Virus record (IMG/VR): IMGVR_UViG_3300044712_000368
Span: 1-39,569 of that record
Length of the DNA: 39,569 nt
Reading direction: 5' to 3' (one strand)
From: a virus
Shown: positions 7,308 through 14,362 of the stretch, one piece after another
Numbering within the stretch: position 1 is the first letter of the stretch
Layout: each line of letters begins with the position of its first letter
Program-made: the position numbers and the translations under genes
Notes under the pieces: model-generated
Database searches by the model: none
Seen by the model: the letters and a program-made list of their open reading frames with translations, nothing else
What the model was told of the DNA's origin: nothing

Positions 7308-7535
7308 GTGGCAACAATCCACCATAAAGGCCGATGGTTTTGCAGAGTTTGCCGAACTTGGTTTACCGAGCAAGTCAGACTCAGAAAACCTGAACAGGTA
7401 TGCGACAAATGCCGACACCTTGGATGGACTGGTGGTTGTGGACGCGCAATGGAAGATCCCATGCGTGAAGCGGACTTGAACTATTACGGAATTTCACCAC
7501 TGATTATGGACAACCTTGGAGGCCAGGACGAATGA
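7308..7535 (+). CDS. Zinc-ribbon protein
   Basis: Seventy-five residues with GTG start at 7308. FCRVCRTWF and VCDKCRHLGW form two CxxC knuckles about 20 residues apart, an ordinary zinc ribbon, followed by an acidic tail. No ribosome site precedes the GTG. A GGAGG inside the last codons serves the next peptide. Confidence 0.65.
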   Translation: MATIHHKGRWFCRVCRTWFTEQVRLRKPEQVCDKCRHLGWTGGCGRAMEDPMREADLNYYGISPLIMDNLGGQDE

Positions 7536-7624
7536 ATTATTTCCGCAAACGCCGAAAGCCGGTCAAACCGCGTGATTTTAGCCAGCGCGATTTGAAGAAA
7601 TTCAATGCCAACTTCAAGGCTTGA
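7532..7624 (+). CDS. Basic 30-residue peptide
   Basis: A 30-residue reading frame starting in an ATGA overlap with GGAGG upstream. It is rich in Arg and Lys (YFRKRRKPVKPRDF), so it may bind nucleic acid. Its size makes it uncertain; the overlap and ribosome site are the support. It is the last gene before the non-coding stretch. Confidence 0.45.
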   Translation: MNYFRKRRKPVKPRDFSQRDLKKFNANFKA

Positions 7625-7872
7625 ATGGCACTCCGAGGCATAGAAACTGGGAAACGCGCTTGGCTCCAGGGCGGGACGGTATCTTGAAAATAACCCTTGC
7701 AATTTCACCGTAATTTGGGATGATGGGCGTGCGGGATGAATAGTCGCCGCACATGGAATAACAAACCGTTAGAAAACACAACAAATTTGGGCGGGTGCCC
7801 GTGGCGGCCTTCGGGCTTGTCGAGGCTTCTGCCTTGGATTTGTTACGCCACGGCCCCGCTCTTTTTTGACCT
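7625..7872. other. Non-coding stretch between early genes and replication genes
   Basis: About 250 bases with no convincing gene on either strand. A minus-strand frame (7614-7928) stays open across it but lacks a ribosome site. The right third holds a predicted branched RNA and T6 run, described separately. The left part has AT-rich patches but I see no convincing -35/-10 pair. It could also hold part of an origin, though no iterons are obvious. Confidence 0.6.
7789..7867 (+). ncRNA. Predicted branched RNA with terminal T6 (leader or terminator)
   Basis: Hand folding gives an outer helix GCGGG (7791-7795) with CCCGC (7855-7859), a perfect 8-bp helix CCGTGGCG (7799-7806) with CGCCACGG (7846-7853), and inside it two hairpins: GCC-TTCG-GGC (7807-7816) and AGGC-TTCT-GCCT (7823-7834). 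A T6 run (7862-7867) follows at once. This is the shape of an intrinsic terminator built on a multi-branch junction. The replication gene starts five bases later with no visible ribosome site, so attenuation or riboswitch-like control is possible. No known RNA family is recognised. Confidence 0.55.
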
Positions 7873-8604
7873 ATGTATGCAAAACTTTTCAGCCGGATAA
7901 CCGAGTCCAGTTTAATGGAGGAGGACATTTTAACACGTTATACATTTGTTATACTACTTGCAATTGCTGACCCCAATGGGTATGTGATAGGCACCGACAT
8001 AGCTATTGCGAGGCGGTTAAATATCAGCCTGAAAGAGTTTAACAAAGCCCGTGACATTCTAATGGCTCCAGACCCCAACAGTAATTCAAAATCAGAGGAT
8101 GGAAAGCGGCTGATTCCAAGTGACGGAGAGCGCGGTTATAAAATCGTCAATTATCTGACTTACAAGGATTTGCGCGATGAAAACCACCGCCGGGAATATA
8201 TGCGCGAATACATGAAAAAGTATATGCGCGAAAAGCGGAATGGAAAAACGAAACCGGACGCAAGCGAGCCTGTGTTAGACACCACATTAAACCCGTTAAA
8301 CATTGTTAAACCGTGTTTAGCCAAAGCAGAAGCAGAAGCAGCTATTAAGAGAGAGAGAGATGAAAATTCTGCAATTCCAACCTTTGAAGATGTAAACTCT
8401 GCTGCCGCTTTTGTTGGAGCCACACCGAAGCAATGCCAAGAATTTTTTGACCACTACCAAGGAAACAATCTTTGGTTTAACCAATTCGGAAAGCTGATTG
8501 ATGTGCGGACAAAACTAAGGACTTGGGTAACAAAAGGACAGGAGCGGGATTTCAAATCAAGGAATAGTTCAACCAAACCGCAGCCGTATAAAAGCGATAT
8601 ATGA
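7873..8604 (+). CDS. Phage replication organizer (DnaD-like, winged helix)
   Basis: 243 residues. The N-terminus (KLFSRITESSLMEED, LLAIADPNGYV, AIARRLNISLKEF, PDPNSNS) is the characteristic winged-helix start of phage replication initiators that load the helicase. A basic repeated segment follows (REYMREYMKKYMREKR), then a linker, and a C-terminal helical domain (FFDHYQGNNLWFNQFGKL, LRTWVTKGQ) like the DnaD/replisome-organizer end. The ATG at 7873 is supported by homology of the first residues, yet has no ribosome site and lies just after the T6 run of the predicted RNA. The HNH gene and primase-helicase follow. Confidence 0.85.
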   Translation: MYAKLFSRITESSLMEEDILTRYTFVILLAIADPNGYVIGTDIAIARRLNISLKEFNKARDILMAPDPNSNSKSEDGKRLIPSDGERGYKIVNYLTYKDLRDENHRREYMREYMKKYMREKRNGKTKPDASEPVLDTTLNPLNIVKPCLAKAEAEAAIKRERDENSAIPTFEDVNSAAAFVGATPKQCQEFFDHYQGNNLWFNQFGKLIDVRTKLRTWVTKGQERDFKSRNSSTKPQPYKSDI

Positions 8605-8915
8605 ACTACGCTGAAAAACTCCGCGATCCGCGCTGGCAAAAAATCCGGCTAGAAGTCATGCAGCGGGACAACTTCACTTGCCGGAACTGCGGTTGCAAAA
8701 CCAAGGAATTGCAAATCCATCATTTGAGATACCACATTGACCCATGGCTTACGCCGGTTGAATTTCTGGAAACGCTCTGCTGTGATTGCCATTCCGAGCG
8801 CGAGGCCAAAAACAAAATCCTTTGTTCCAGCATCAAGGCAATCGAAACCCAAAAACTCTACCTTGGGTTTGATTCCATAGCCTACTCAATCTCCGCAATC
8901 CAATCAATCGAATGA
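8601..8915 (+). CDS. HNH endonuclease
   Basis: 104 residues, ATGA overlap. Typical HNH domain: DPRWQKIRLEVMQRDNFTC, first knuckle C27-x-x-C30, IHH (39-41) with the catalytic His, and CDCH (61-64) with the second metal knuckle, then a helix with E/K. It lies between replication initiator and primase-helicase, a frequent place for small phage HNH proteins, where they may be free-standing homing enzymes or replication helpers. Confidence 0.9.
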   Translation: MNYAEKLRDPRWQKIRLEVMQRDNFTCRNCGCKTKELQIHHLRYHIDPWLTPVEFLETLCCDCHSEREAKNKILCSSIKAIETQKLYLGFDSIAYSISAIQSIE

Positions 8916-10564
8916 CTCGCGAAGAAATTATTTCAAAGCACCGCCTGTCCGCTGAATTTGAACGGCGCGGCATTAAGCTCATTCACGCCGGGCCGGAAAA
9001 GTTCAAATGCAAATGCCCATTTCACGAAGACGGAACGCCAAGCTGCGAGATTAACGATGCTAAGGGGCTGTGGAATTGCTTTGGCTGTAAATCCGGCGGC
9101 AGCATCATTGACGCGGTAATGAGGTTTGACAACACAACTGCCGCCGAGGCCATGCGGAAACTGGATGGCGGCATCGTGCTTTCCCATGCCAAGCCAGATC
9201 CAAAGCCAGCGGGCCGGGTTGTGGCAACGTACCAGTACCATTACGAGGATGGCAGCAACGCTTATCAAGTTTGCCGGCTGGAGCCAAAGAGCTTTCGCCA
9301 GCGGCATGACGACGGCAAGGGCGGTTGGATTTGGTCAATGGAGGGAGTGTTGCGCGTGTTGTACCGGGCAACTGAAATCGCAAAATCAAAACAGGTGTGG
9401 ATTGTTGAGGGTGAAAAAGACGCCGACAATTTGGCCGCGCTGGGCTTCTGTGCGACGTGCAATGTAGGAGGTGCGGGCAAGTGGTTGGATGCCTACACGG
9501 GCCAGCTAGACGGCAAGGACGTGGTTTTATGTGGCGACAATGACGCCCCTGGCCATGCTCATATCAAGCTGGTATTTGATTCCATCAGCGGCAAGGTGAA
9601 TTCCACGCGCACAGTTAAAGTTCCGCAGCCGCACAAGGACATTTCGGATTTTCTAGCGACATTCCCCGCCGATGAACACCAAGCCAAGCGGTCGGCGGTT
9701 GACGCACTATGGCAGGCCGCTCCCGAATTGCACCGGGGAATTGATTTGCAGGTGTATTCCATCACCGACATGGAGCGAGATTATATTGAGTACATTCGCA
9801 CCATTGACGGCCAGACGCTTTCCTTGAACCGCTGGCTACCGTCACTTGGTGTGCGCGGTCTTGTGCCGGGTGAGCTTGCGACCTTCATTGCCGATACCGG
9901 CGTCGGAAAAACCGCTGTGCTTCAAAATCTAGCATACCACGCCGCACCCCTGCCGACTTTGATGTTTGAAATGGAGCTTCCCACCAGCCTGCTTTACGAG
10001 CGTTTTGTGGCGATGGGCGGCAGCATGTCACAAAAGGACGTTGAAAAGGCTTATCGCACCACTTTGCAACCAATGGCGGGCAGCGATAACTTCATGCGGC
10101 ATTACTTCGTTTGCCCGCGCTCCGGTATCACGATGGACGAAATTCGCAAGACCATTGCCAACGCAGAACTGAAGATGGGCGAGCGGCCAAGGCTGATTTT
10201 GATTGATTATGTCCAACTTATTCAAGGGCGCGGAAATTCCCGCTATGAGCGAACCAGCAACATTGCTGAGGATTTGAAAACGCTGGCCAAGGAAACCAAA
10301 ACAATCATTGTCATCGCAAGCCAAGTTGGACGCAAAAAAGAGGAGGATAAAAAAGGGGGAGTAGGATTGCACGATGCAAAAGACTCAGGCGCAATCGAAA
10401 ACTCCAGCGGTATGGTTATTGGAATGTGGAAGGAAGATAAAAAGACTTTGAAAATGCGCGTCTTGAAAAACACAAAAGGCACAGGCGGAATTGAAATCAC
10501 ATGCAACTTTGACGGCGAGACAATGACCATCACCGAACGCTCGCCAATTCAACAAGGAGATTAA
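8912..10564 (+). CDS. Bifunctional primase-helicase
   Basis: 550 residues with three domains in order, as in T7 gp4. Zinc-binding domain: C35-x-x-H38 and C56-x-x-C59. TOPRIM primase core: VEGEKDADNLAALG (165-178, catalytic Glu) and GDNDAPG (208-214, metal-binding Asp pair). RecA/DnaB-like helicase: ADTGVGKT (337-344, Walker A), FEMELP (352-357) and ILIDYVQLIQG (439-449, Walker B region), then a segment with SQVGRKKEEDKKG and an arginine-rich end. It should prime and unwind at the fork. No DNA polymerase gene is seen, so the host enzyme is presumably used. ATGA overlap with the HNH gene. Confidence 0.95.
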   Translation: MTREEIISKHRLSAEFERRGIKLIHAGPEKFKCKCPFHEDGTPSCEINDAKGLWNCFGCKSGGSIIDAVMRFDNTTAAEAMRKLDGGIVLSHAKPDPKPAGRVVATYQYHYEDGSNAYQVCRLEPKSFRQRHDDGKGGWIWSMEGVLRVLYRATEIAKSKQVWIVEGEKDADNLAALGFCATCNVGGAGKWLDAYTGQLDGKDVVLCGDNDAPGHAHIKLVFDSISGKVNSTRTVKVPQPHKDISDFLATFPADEHQAKRSAVDALWQAAPELHRGIDLQVYSITDMERDYIEYIRTIDGQTLSLNRWLPSLGVRGLVPGELATFIADTGVGKTAVLQNLAYHAAPLPTLMFEMELPTSLLYERFVAMGGSMSQKDVEKAYRTTLQPMAGSDNFMRHYFVCPRSGITMDEIRKTIANAELKMGERPRLILIDYVQLIQGRGNSRYERTSNIAEDLKTLAKETKTIIVIASQVGRKKEEDKKGGVGLHDAKDSGAIENSSGMVIGMWKEDKKTLKMRVLKNTKGTGGIEITCNFDGETMTITERSPIQQGD

Positions 10565-11221
10565 ATGCGCCCCGACTTCACCAGCGAAGGAATTGAGCTT
10601 TATTGCGGAGACTGCCGCGAGATACTGCCGCACTTGGGGAAGGTGGACGCGGTCGTGACGGATCCGCCTTATGGGATTGATGCGGTTCGAAATGGCAAAT
10701 GTTTTTCAACATCGAACGCCTGCAAAACAAACAACTACGAACCTATCATTGGGGACAGTGAGCCTTTTAATCCGTGCCATTTGATCGGATTTGATCGCGT
10801 CTGCCTATTTGGCGCGAATCACTATTCCGACAAACTACCAGCGCGGGCGCGGTGGCTGATTTGGGACAAGCGAGACGGATTGCAACCAAACCCGCTGGCA
10901 GACGTGGAAATGGATTGGACAAACGACACGCGGCCCGCGAGACTATTTCACCATAGATGGATGGGCATGGTGAGGGACAGCGACAAGGAAACAACCCACC
11001 CAAGCGAAAAGCCGCTTGCGCTTATGCTGTGGTGCATGTCGTGCTTAGAAGTGCCAATTCCAGCAACAGTTATCGACCCCTACATGGGCAGCGGCACCAC
11101 CGGCATCGCCTGCCTGCGGACGGGGAGAAAATTCATCGGCATCGAAATCAGCCCCAAATATTTTGAAATCGCAAAAGAGCGCATCATCCGAGAGCAATCG
11201 CAGCTAAAACTGAATTTATAA
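10565..11221 (+). CDS. DNA methyltransferase (N4-cytosine/N6-adenine)
   Basis: 218 residues, with DPPYGI at 33-38 (catalytic loop) and the SAM-binding part at the C-terminus (HPSEKP near 145-150, DPYMGSGTTGIA at 171-182, FIGIEISPKYFEIAKERI after). This order, catalytic motif first and SAM motif last, is that of beta-type methyltransferases. No partner restriction enzyme is present, so it is an orphan, probably protecting phage DNA from host restriction. The start abuts the primase-helicase stop. The same frame stays open after its TAA for a further 107 codons; see the next entry. Confidence 0.92.
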   Translation: MRPDFTSEGIELYCGDCREILPHLGKVDAVVTDPPYGIDAVRNGKCFSTSNACKTNNYEPIIGDSEPFNPCHLIGFDRVCLFGANHYSDKLPARARWLIWDKRDGLQPNPLADVEMDWTNDTRPARLFHHRWMGMVRDSDKETTHPSEKPLALMLWCMSCLEVPIPATVIDPYMGSGTTGIACLRTGRKFIGIEISPKYFEIAKERIIREQSQLKLNL

Positions 11222-11545
11222 TTTCCGCCTGACGCGGGAAAGCAGAAAACAAAAACCACAACGAAAGAACAAACCATACACATACCGACCACTGAACAAA
11301 TCGAACGCATCCAAGAAATCAAGAAGGCGGTTGGCGATTACGAAGCGGCAATCGTCGCCGCCAAAACCGCCCGCAAGTCCATCAAGGATTTGAACCGGGA
11401 GGCCAAAGCCATCCTGCGCGGTCCAGTCAAAGCTCGCAAGCCGCGCAAGCCCAAGGTTGCGCCAGTTGACGCGCCGACCACCGACGACCAGGACCTGCCG
11501 CGTGTAGTTTCGGCTGACACCAAAGCCAAGAAAGGAGCCAAGTAA
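11222..11545 (+). CDS. Reading frame without a standard start, Lys/Ala-rich protein
   Basis: The frame is open from directly after the methyltransferase TAA (same frame) to TAA 11543-11545. Codon choice and the translated product look coding: about 20 polar residues, then EQIERIQEIKKAVGDYEAA, a helix pair, and a Lys/Pro-rich tail ending KAKKGAK. No ATG, GTG or early TTG exists in frame; the first TTG is about 60 codons in. Possible starts are ATA at 11276 or 11282, placed a normal distance after GAAAGAAC, or stop-codon readthrough from the methyltransferase. The next gene's AAAGGAG lies in its last codons, fitting an operon. A lost start codon is the simplest alternative. Confidence 0.5.
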   Translation, partial: FPPDAGKQKTKTTTKEQTIHIPTTEQIERIQEIKKAVGDYEAAIVAAKTARKSIKDLNREAKAILRGPVKARKPRKPKVAPVDAPTTDDQDLPRVVSADTKAKKGAK

Positions 11546-11546
11546 C

Positions 11547-11732
11547 ATGGAAAAGCTCCTCGCAACCATCCGCGCCCGCAACGCCGGGTTGAAAATCGCA
11601 ACCAAGGCCGCACTGCGTGACCGGGACAAGACCGCGCTGCGCCACTTGGCCAAGCTCCACCGGCTGTTGCTGACCACCGTTGAATCGGCAATCGCGCTTT
11701 GCGACCGTGAAATGGCCAAAGCCAACAGATAA
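11547..11732 (+). CDS. Small basic helical protein
   Basis: Sixty-one residues, rich in Ala, Leu, Arg and Lys, forming one or two amphipathic helices. AAAGGAG lies at a normal distance before ATG 11547. No motif recognised; its charge suggests DNA or RNA association. Follows the startless frame by one base. Confidence 0.68.
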   Translation: MEKLLATIRARNAGLKIATKAALRDRDKTALRHLAKLHRLLLTTVESAIALCDREMAKANR

Positions 11733-11745
11733 CCCAAACCCCGCT

Positions 11746-11767
11746 GGCATACCGGGAAACGTATGCC
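11746..11767. repeat. Perfect 7-bp inverted repeat, 8-base loop
   Basis: GGCATAC (11746-11752) and GTATGCC (11761-11767) are perfect complements around CGGGAAAC. There is no T run, so it is not a terminator. It covers the ATG of a 29-residue frame (11763) and lies in the gap between two replication-region genes, so it may be an operator, a translation-blocking hairpin or an RNA processing site. Confidence 0.5.
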
Positions 11768-11852
11768 GTTTCTTACGCCCTACAGCCCCGCCAAGGCGTT
11801 TAAATCACCAAAACGTGTCAAAGTAGCGGACAACCAACAAAACGGCCTATAA
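11763..11852 (+). CDS. Possible 29-residue peptide
   Basis: A short Pro/Lys-rich frame (begins MPFLTPYSP) whose start is inside the inverted repeat at 11746-11767 and whose ribosome site is weak. It fills most of the gap between 11732 and 11868. Coding is uncertain. Confidence 0.3.
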   Translation: MPFLTPYSPAKAFKSPKRVKVADNQQNGL

Positions 11853-11867
11853 ACGAAACTAGAAGCT

Positions 11868-12191
11868 ATGGCATACGAACAAAAACCGGACAGCGGCAGT
11901 CTTTTCCCCAACACGCGGATGCGTGAAGGAAAGCAAGACGCTCAATATCAAGGCTCTGCGCTGATTGGAGGAGTCAATTACTGGGTGGATTGCTGGGAAA
12001 ACCCGCCCGGTAAAGGCCCAACCTTCGGCCTGCGGTTTCGCCGCAAGGATGCCGCGACGGCCAGCCAACCGCGCCAAGCGTACCAGCCAAACCCGGCTCC
12101 CAGGCAATCCGCCCCGCCGCAACCACGCACCGCGCTGCCAGTAACGGGATACGACTCGCCAAATGTCAAACCGGATGATGTGCCATTTTAA
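11868..12191 (+). CDS. Small phage replication-region protein with SSB-like C-terminal tip
   Basis: 107 residues. Residues 1-62 form a small beta domain (YEQKPDSGSLFPN, ALIGGVNYWVDCWEN, FGLRFRRKD), a pattern seen in many short uncharacterised phage and plasmid proteins. Residues 63-98 are Pro/Gln/Ala-rich and likely disordered. The last residues, PDDVPF, copy the acidic tip of bacterial SSB (DDIPF), which recruits DNA repair and replication proteins. It could be a single-strand-binding protein substitute or a decoy for SSB partners; both are inference. No canonical SSB gene was found in the window. Confidence 0.75.
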   Translation: MAYEQKPDSGSLFPNTRMREGKQDAQYQGSALIGGVNYWVDCWENPPGKGPTFGLRFRRKDAATASQPRQAYQPNPAPRQSAPPQPRTALPVTGYDSPNVKPDDVPF

Positions 12192-12352
12192 CAGCCGCAA
12201 TTCAAAGCGCAAGTTCGGGGGATTGTAAGGGGGTTTTGTTACTCCCTGTCAATCCTTTTCTTTGTCCCCAGAACTGGTTACAAGAGAGTTTTTCCTACTT
12301 TTCCTACAATTTTAAGTTGACTTGCCATGTAAAAAGGCGGACGTTCGCAATC
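12192..12352. promoter_or_regulatory. Gap before the packaging/structural genes, possible late promoter
   Basis: About 160 bases without a gene. It contains a TACAAT hexamer (about 12304) close to a -10 consensus and a TTGACT further right, but no convincing paired -35/-10 at 16-18 spacing. Its place between the replication module and terminase makes it a natural site for a late promoter. The start of TerS at 12353 has no clear ribosome site. Confidence 0.3.
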
Positions 12353-12793
12353 ATGGCTGGCGAAAATGGTAACGGCAATGGCAATGGCAACGGCAATCAT
12401 GCCGCGCTAGTGCTTGAAGTTGTGCAAGGCAGACCAACGCTTTGGCGCGATGAGATGCTTGAAGAAATTGACCAGCTAGCGTCGCTTGGTTTCAAAAAGC
12501 ATGAGATTGCAAAATCCCTTGGAGTAAGCCGCGATTGTTTCATGGAGTGGCAGCGCATTCGTCCTGAAATTGCAGAAACTATTGACCGCGCTAAAATTAG
12601 AGGAGCAAAGGTTTGCGCCATGCGAATCATGAAAGCAGCTGAAGACCCTCGCTTCTGGACGGCGGCAGCGTGGTTCCTTGAGCGCACATTGCCAGAATCG
12701 TTTGGTCTGAAACAACACTTGCAAGTTGAACACACCAACGCAATCACAACCGCTGCGATTGAAGAAGCTGAAGCCAAACTGAAAATAATGTGA
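12353..12793 (+). CDS. terS: Terminase small subunit
   Basis: 146 residues from ATG 12353. An N-terminal low-complexity Gly-Asn repeat is followed by a helix-turn-helix (EEIDQLASLGFKKHEIAKSLGVSRDCFMEW), then central helices ending in DPRFWTAAAWFLERTLPESFG, typical of phage TerS proteins that recognise the packaging site. A longer frame from 12236 is possible but its first 39 residues do not look coding. The stop overlaps the TerL GTG (GTGA). The TerL partner and the conserved W-x-x-ER region make the call good. Confidence 0.85.
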   Translation: MAGENGNGNGNGNGNHAALVLEVVQGRPTLWRDEMLEEIDQLASLGFKKHEIAKSLGVSRDCFMEWQRIRPEIAETIDRAKIRGAKVCAMRIMKAAEDPRFWTAAAWFLERTLPESFGLKQHLQVEHTNAITTAAIEEAEAKLKIM

Positions 12794-14160
12794 GCTTGCT
12801 TTTGCCATACCAATCCGCCTGGGTGCGTGATAAATCACGTTTGAAGATTTGCGAGAAAGCGCGGCAGGTTGGCATGAGTTGGGCAGCAGCTTATTCAGTG
12901 GTGCGCGAAACGTGCAATGCCGAGGCTTTACTTGATACGCTTGTCAGTTCCCGAGATGAATCATTGGCCGCTGATTTCAAATCCAAGTGCAACGCATGGG
13001 CCGGTGTGCTTTCGGTGACAGTCAAAGACCTGGGCCTGCAAGTGATGGATGATAGCAAAGACATTTCAGCCTACGTCCTACACTTCCAAAACAACAAAAA
13101 GATTTTCGCGCTGTCAAGCAATCCAGACGCCCAAGCGGGCCGCGCTGCAAATCGCTTGCTTGACGAATTCGCATTGCACCCAAACCCGAAGCAACTTTAT
13201 GACATCGCATATCCCGGTATCCAATGGGGCGGAAGTCTCTCAATCATTTCAACCCACCGCGGTGCCGATAACTTTTTTAATCAGCTCATCGAGGAAATTA
13301 AGCATAAAGGAAATCCCAAAGGATTCAGCTTGCATCGTGTTACCTTGGGGGACGCACTTGATCAGGGGTTGCTTGCCAAACTTAAAACAAAGCTCGCCGA
13401 TAAACTCGATCACCCAGTCCACAATTGCAAAGACGACGCCGATTATTTCAACCTGATGCGCTCCGGTTGCTCTGATGAATCATCATTCATGCAGGAATAT
13501 ATGTGCGTACCGGAGAATGACGAGGATTCTTTCCTGCCTTATGAGCTTATCGAAACGTGCATCTACGAGCCAAACGTCAAATGGGAAACGGATTTAGCCG
13601 ATGCCAAGGGCCGTCTGTATCTTGGAGTTGACATCGGGCGAGTGAAGGATTTGACCTGCATCATTTGCGTTGAGGAAATTGGCGATGTGTTCTACCTGCG
13701 GAAGCTAATCGAGCTTTACAAGACTCCGTTTGCCGTGCAGGAATCAATCCTTTACCCGCTGCTCGCCCTTCCGCAGATGCGCCGTTGCTGCATTGACCAG
13801 ACCGGAATGGGAATGCAATTCGCGGAGCGGGCCGCGCATCGCTGGGGAGAATATCAAGTTGAAGGCGTGACGCTGACCAACCAGACCAAGCAAGACCTCG
13901 CTTATCCGCTCAAGGAAGCGTTCCAGAAAAAGACCATCCGCATTCCCGACCTGCTGAAGTTCAAAAACGATTTGCATTCGGTGAAGAAGGAAACGACCAG
14001 CGCGGGGAACATCCGCTTTGCTGGCAACTCAGACGATTCGCACGCCGACCGCTTCTGGGCGTTGGCGTTGGCGTTGCACGCTGGAAAGCGCATCAGTTCA
14101 ATCGGTTCAAGCTCATACACGCCAATGAAAGTAGGCTCCTATCAACACGCAAGATTTTAA
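12790..14160 (+). CDS. terL: Terminase large subunit (Mu gp28-like)
   Basis: 456 residues, GTG start. ATPase: LLPYQ at the N-terminus, variant Walker A EKARQVGMSW (22-31), Walker B RLLDEFAL (122-129), motif III region SIISTH (151-156). RNase-H-like nuclease: LGVDIGR (278-284, Asp281), CIDQTGMG (334-341, Asp336) and DSHADRFWALALAL (416-429, last Asp). This is the motor that packages DNA into the head. The sequence pattern, and a DUF935 portal next door, point to the Mu gp28 type. Length is at the short end for TerL but all active-site motifs are present. Confidence 0.94.
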   Translation: MSLLLPYQSAWVRDKSRLKICEKARQVGMSWAAAYSVVRETCNAEALLDTLVSSRDESLAADFKSKCNAWAGVLSVTVKDLGLQVMDDSKDISAYVLHFQNNKKIFALSSNPDAQAGRAANRLLDEFALHPNPKQLYDIAYPGIQWGGSLSIISTHRGADNFFNQLIEEIKHKGNPKGFSLHRVTLGDALDQGLLAKLKTKLADKLDHPVHNCKDDADYFNLMRSGCSDESSFMQEYMCVPENDEDSFLPYELIETCIYEPNVKWETDLADAKGRLYLGVDIGRVKDLTCIICVEEIGDVFYLRKLIELYKTPFAVQESILYPLLALPQMRRCCIDQTGMGMQFAERAAHRWGEYQVEGVTLTNQTKQDLAYPLKEAFQKKTIRIPDLLKFKNDLHSVKKETTSAGNIRFAGNSDDSHADRFWALALALHAGKRISSIGSSSYTPMKVGSYQHARF

Positions 14161-14173
14161 CAGAACAAAACAT

Positions 14174-14362
14174 ATGCCAGTTAAATATTTTGGAAGAAAA
14201 ATCACAACAGACGAGATTGTCATTAAACTGCAAACCACAAGCGAAGTGCTGAAAAACTCTTTTCCATCCGTTGCAAACGATTGTTTTCTTGCAAAAATGG
14301 AAATTGAAAGACTGGTTAAAGAAAACAAGCAACTCAAGGAGAACAATCCATGCCCAACCTAA
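14174..14362 (+). CDS. Small coiled-coil protein
   Basis: Sixty-two residues between TerL and portal, overlapping the portal start by 13 bases. A basic N-terminus is followed by a helix with heptads (KMEIERLVKENKQLKEN). More AT-rich than neighbours. The AAGGAG near its end serves the portal gene. Function unknown. Confidence 0.65.
   Translation: MPVKYFGRKITTDEIVIKLQTTSEVLKNSFPSVANDCFLAKMEIERLVKENKQLKENNPCPT

Noticed and set aside
7799-7853. tRNA-like fold
   Set aside because: The helix is 8 bp with two hairpins only; no T-arm motif, no CCA and no anticodon stem of normal size.
7614-7928. Minus-strand 104-residue frame across the non-coding stretch
   Set aside because: No ribosome site at any start, it runs into the replication gene, and it overlaps the paired RNA element.
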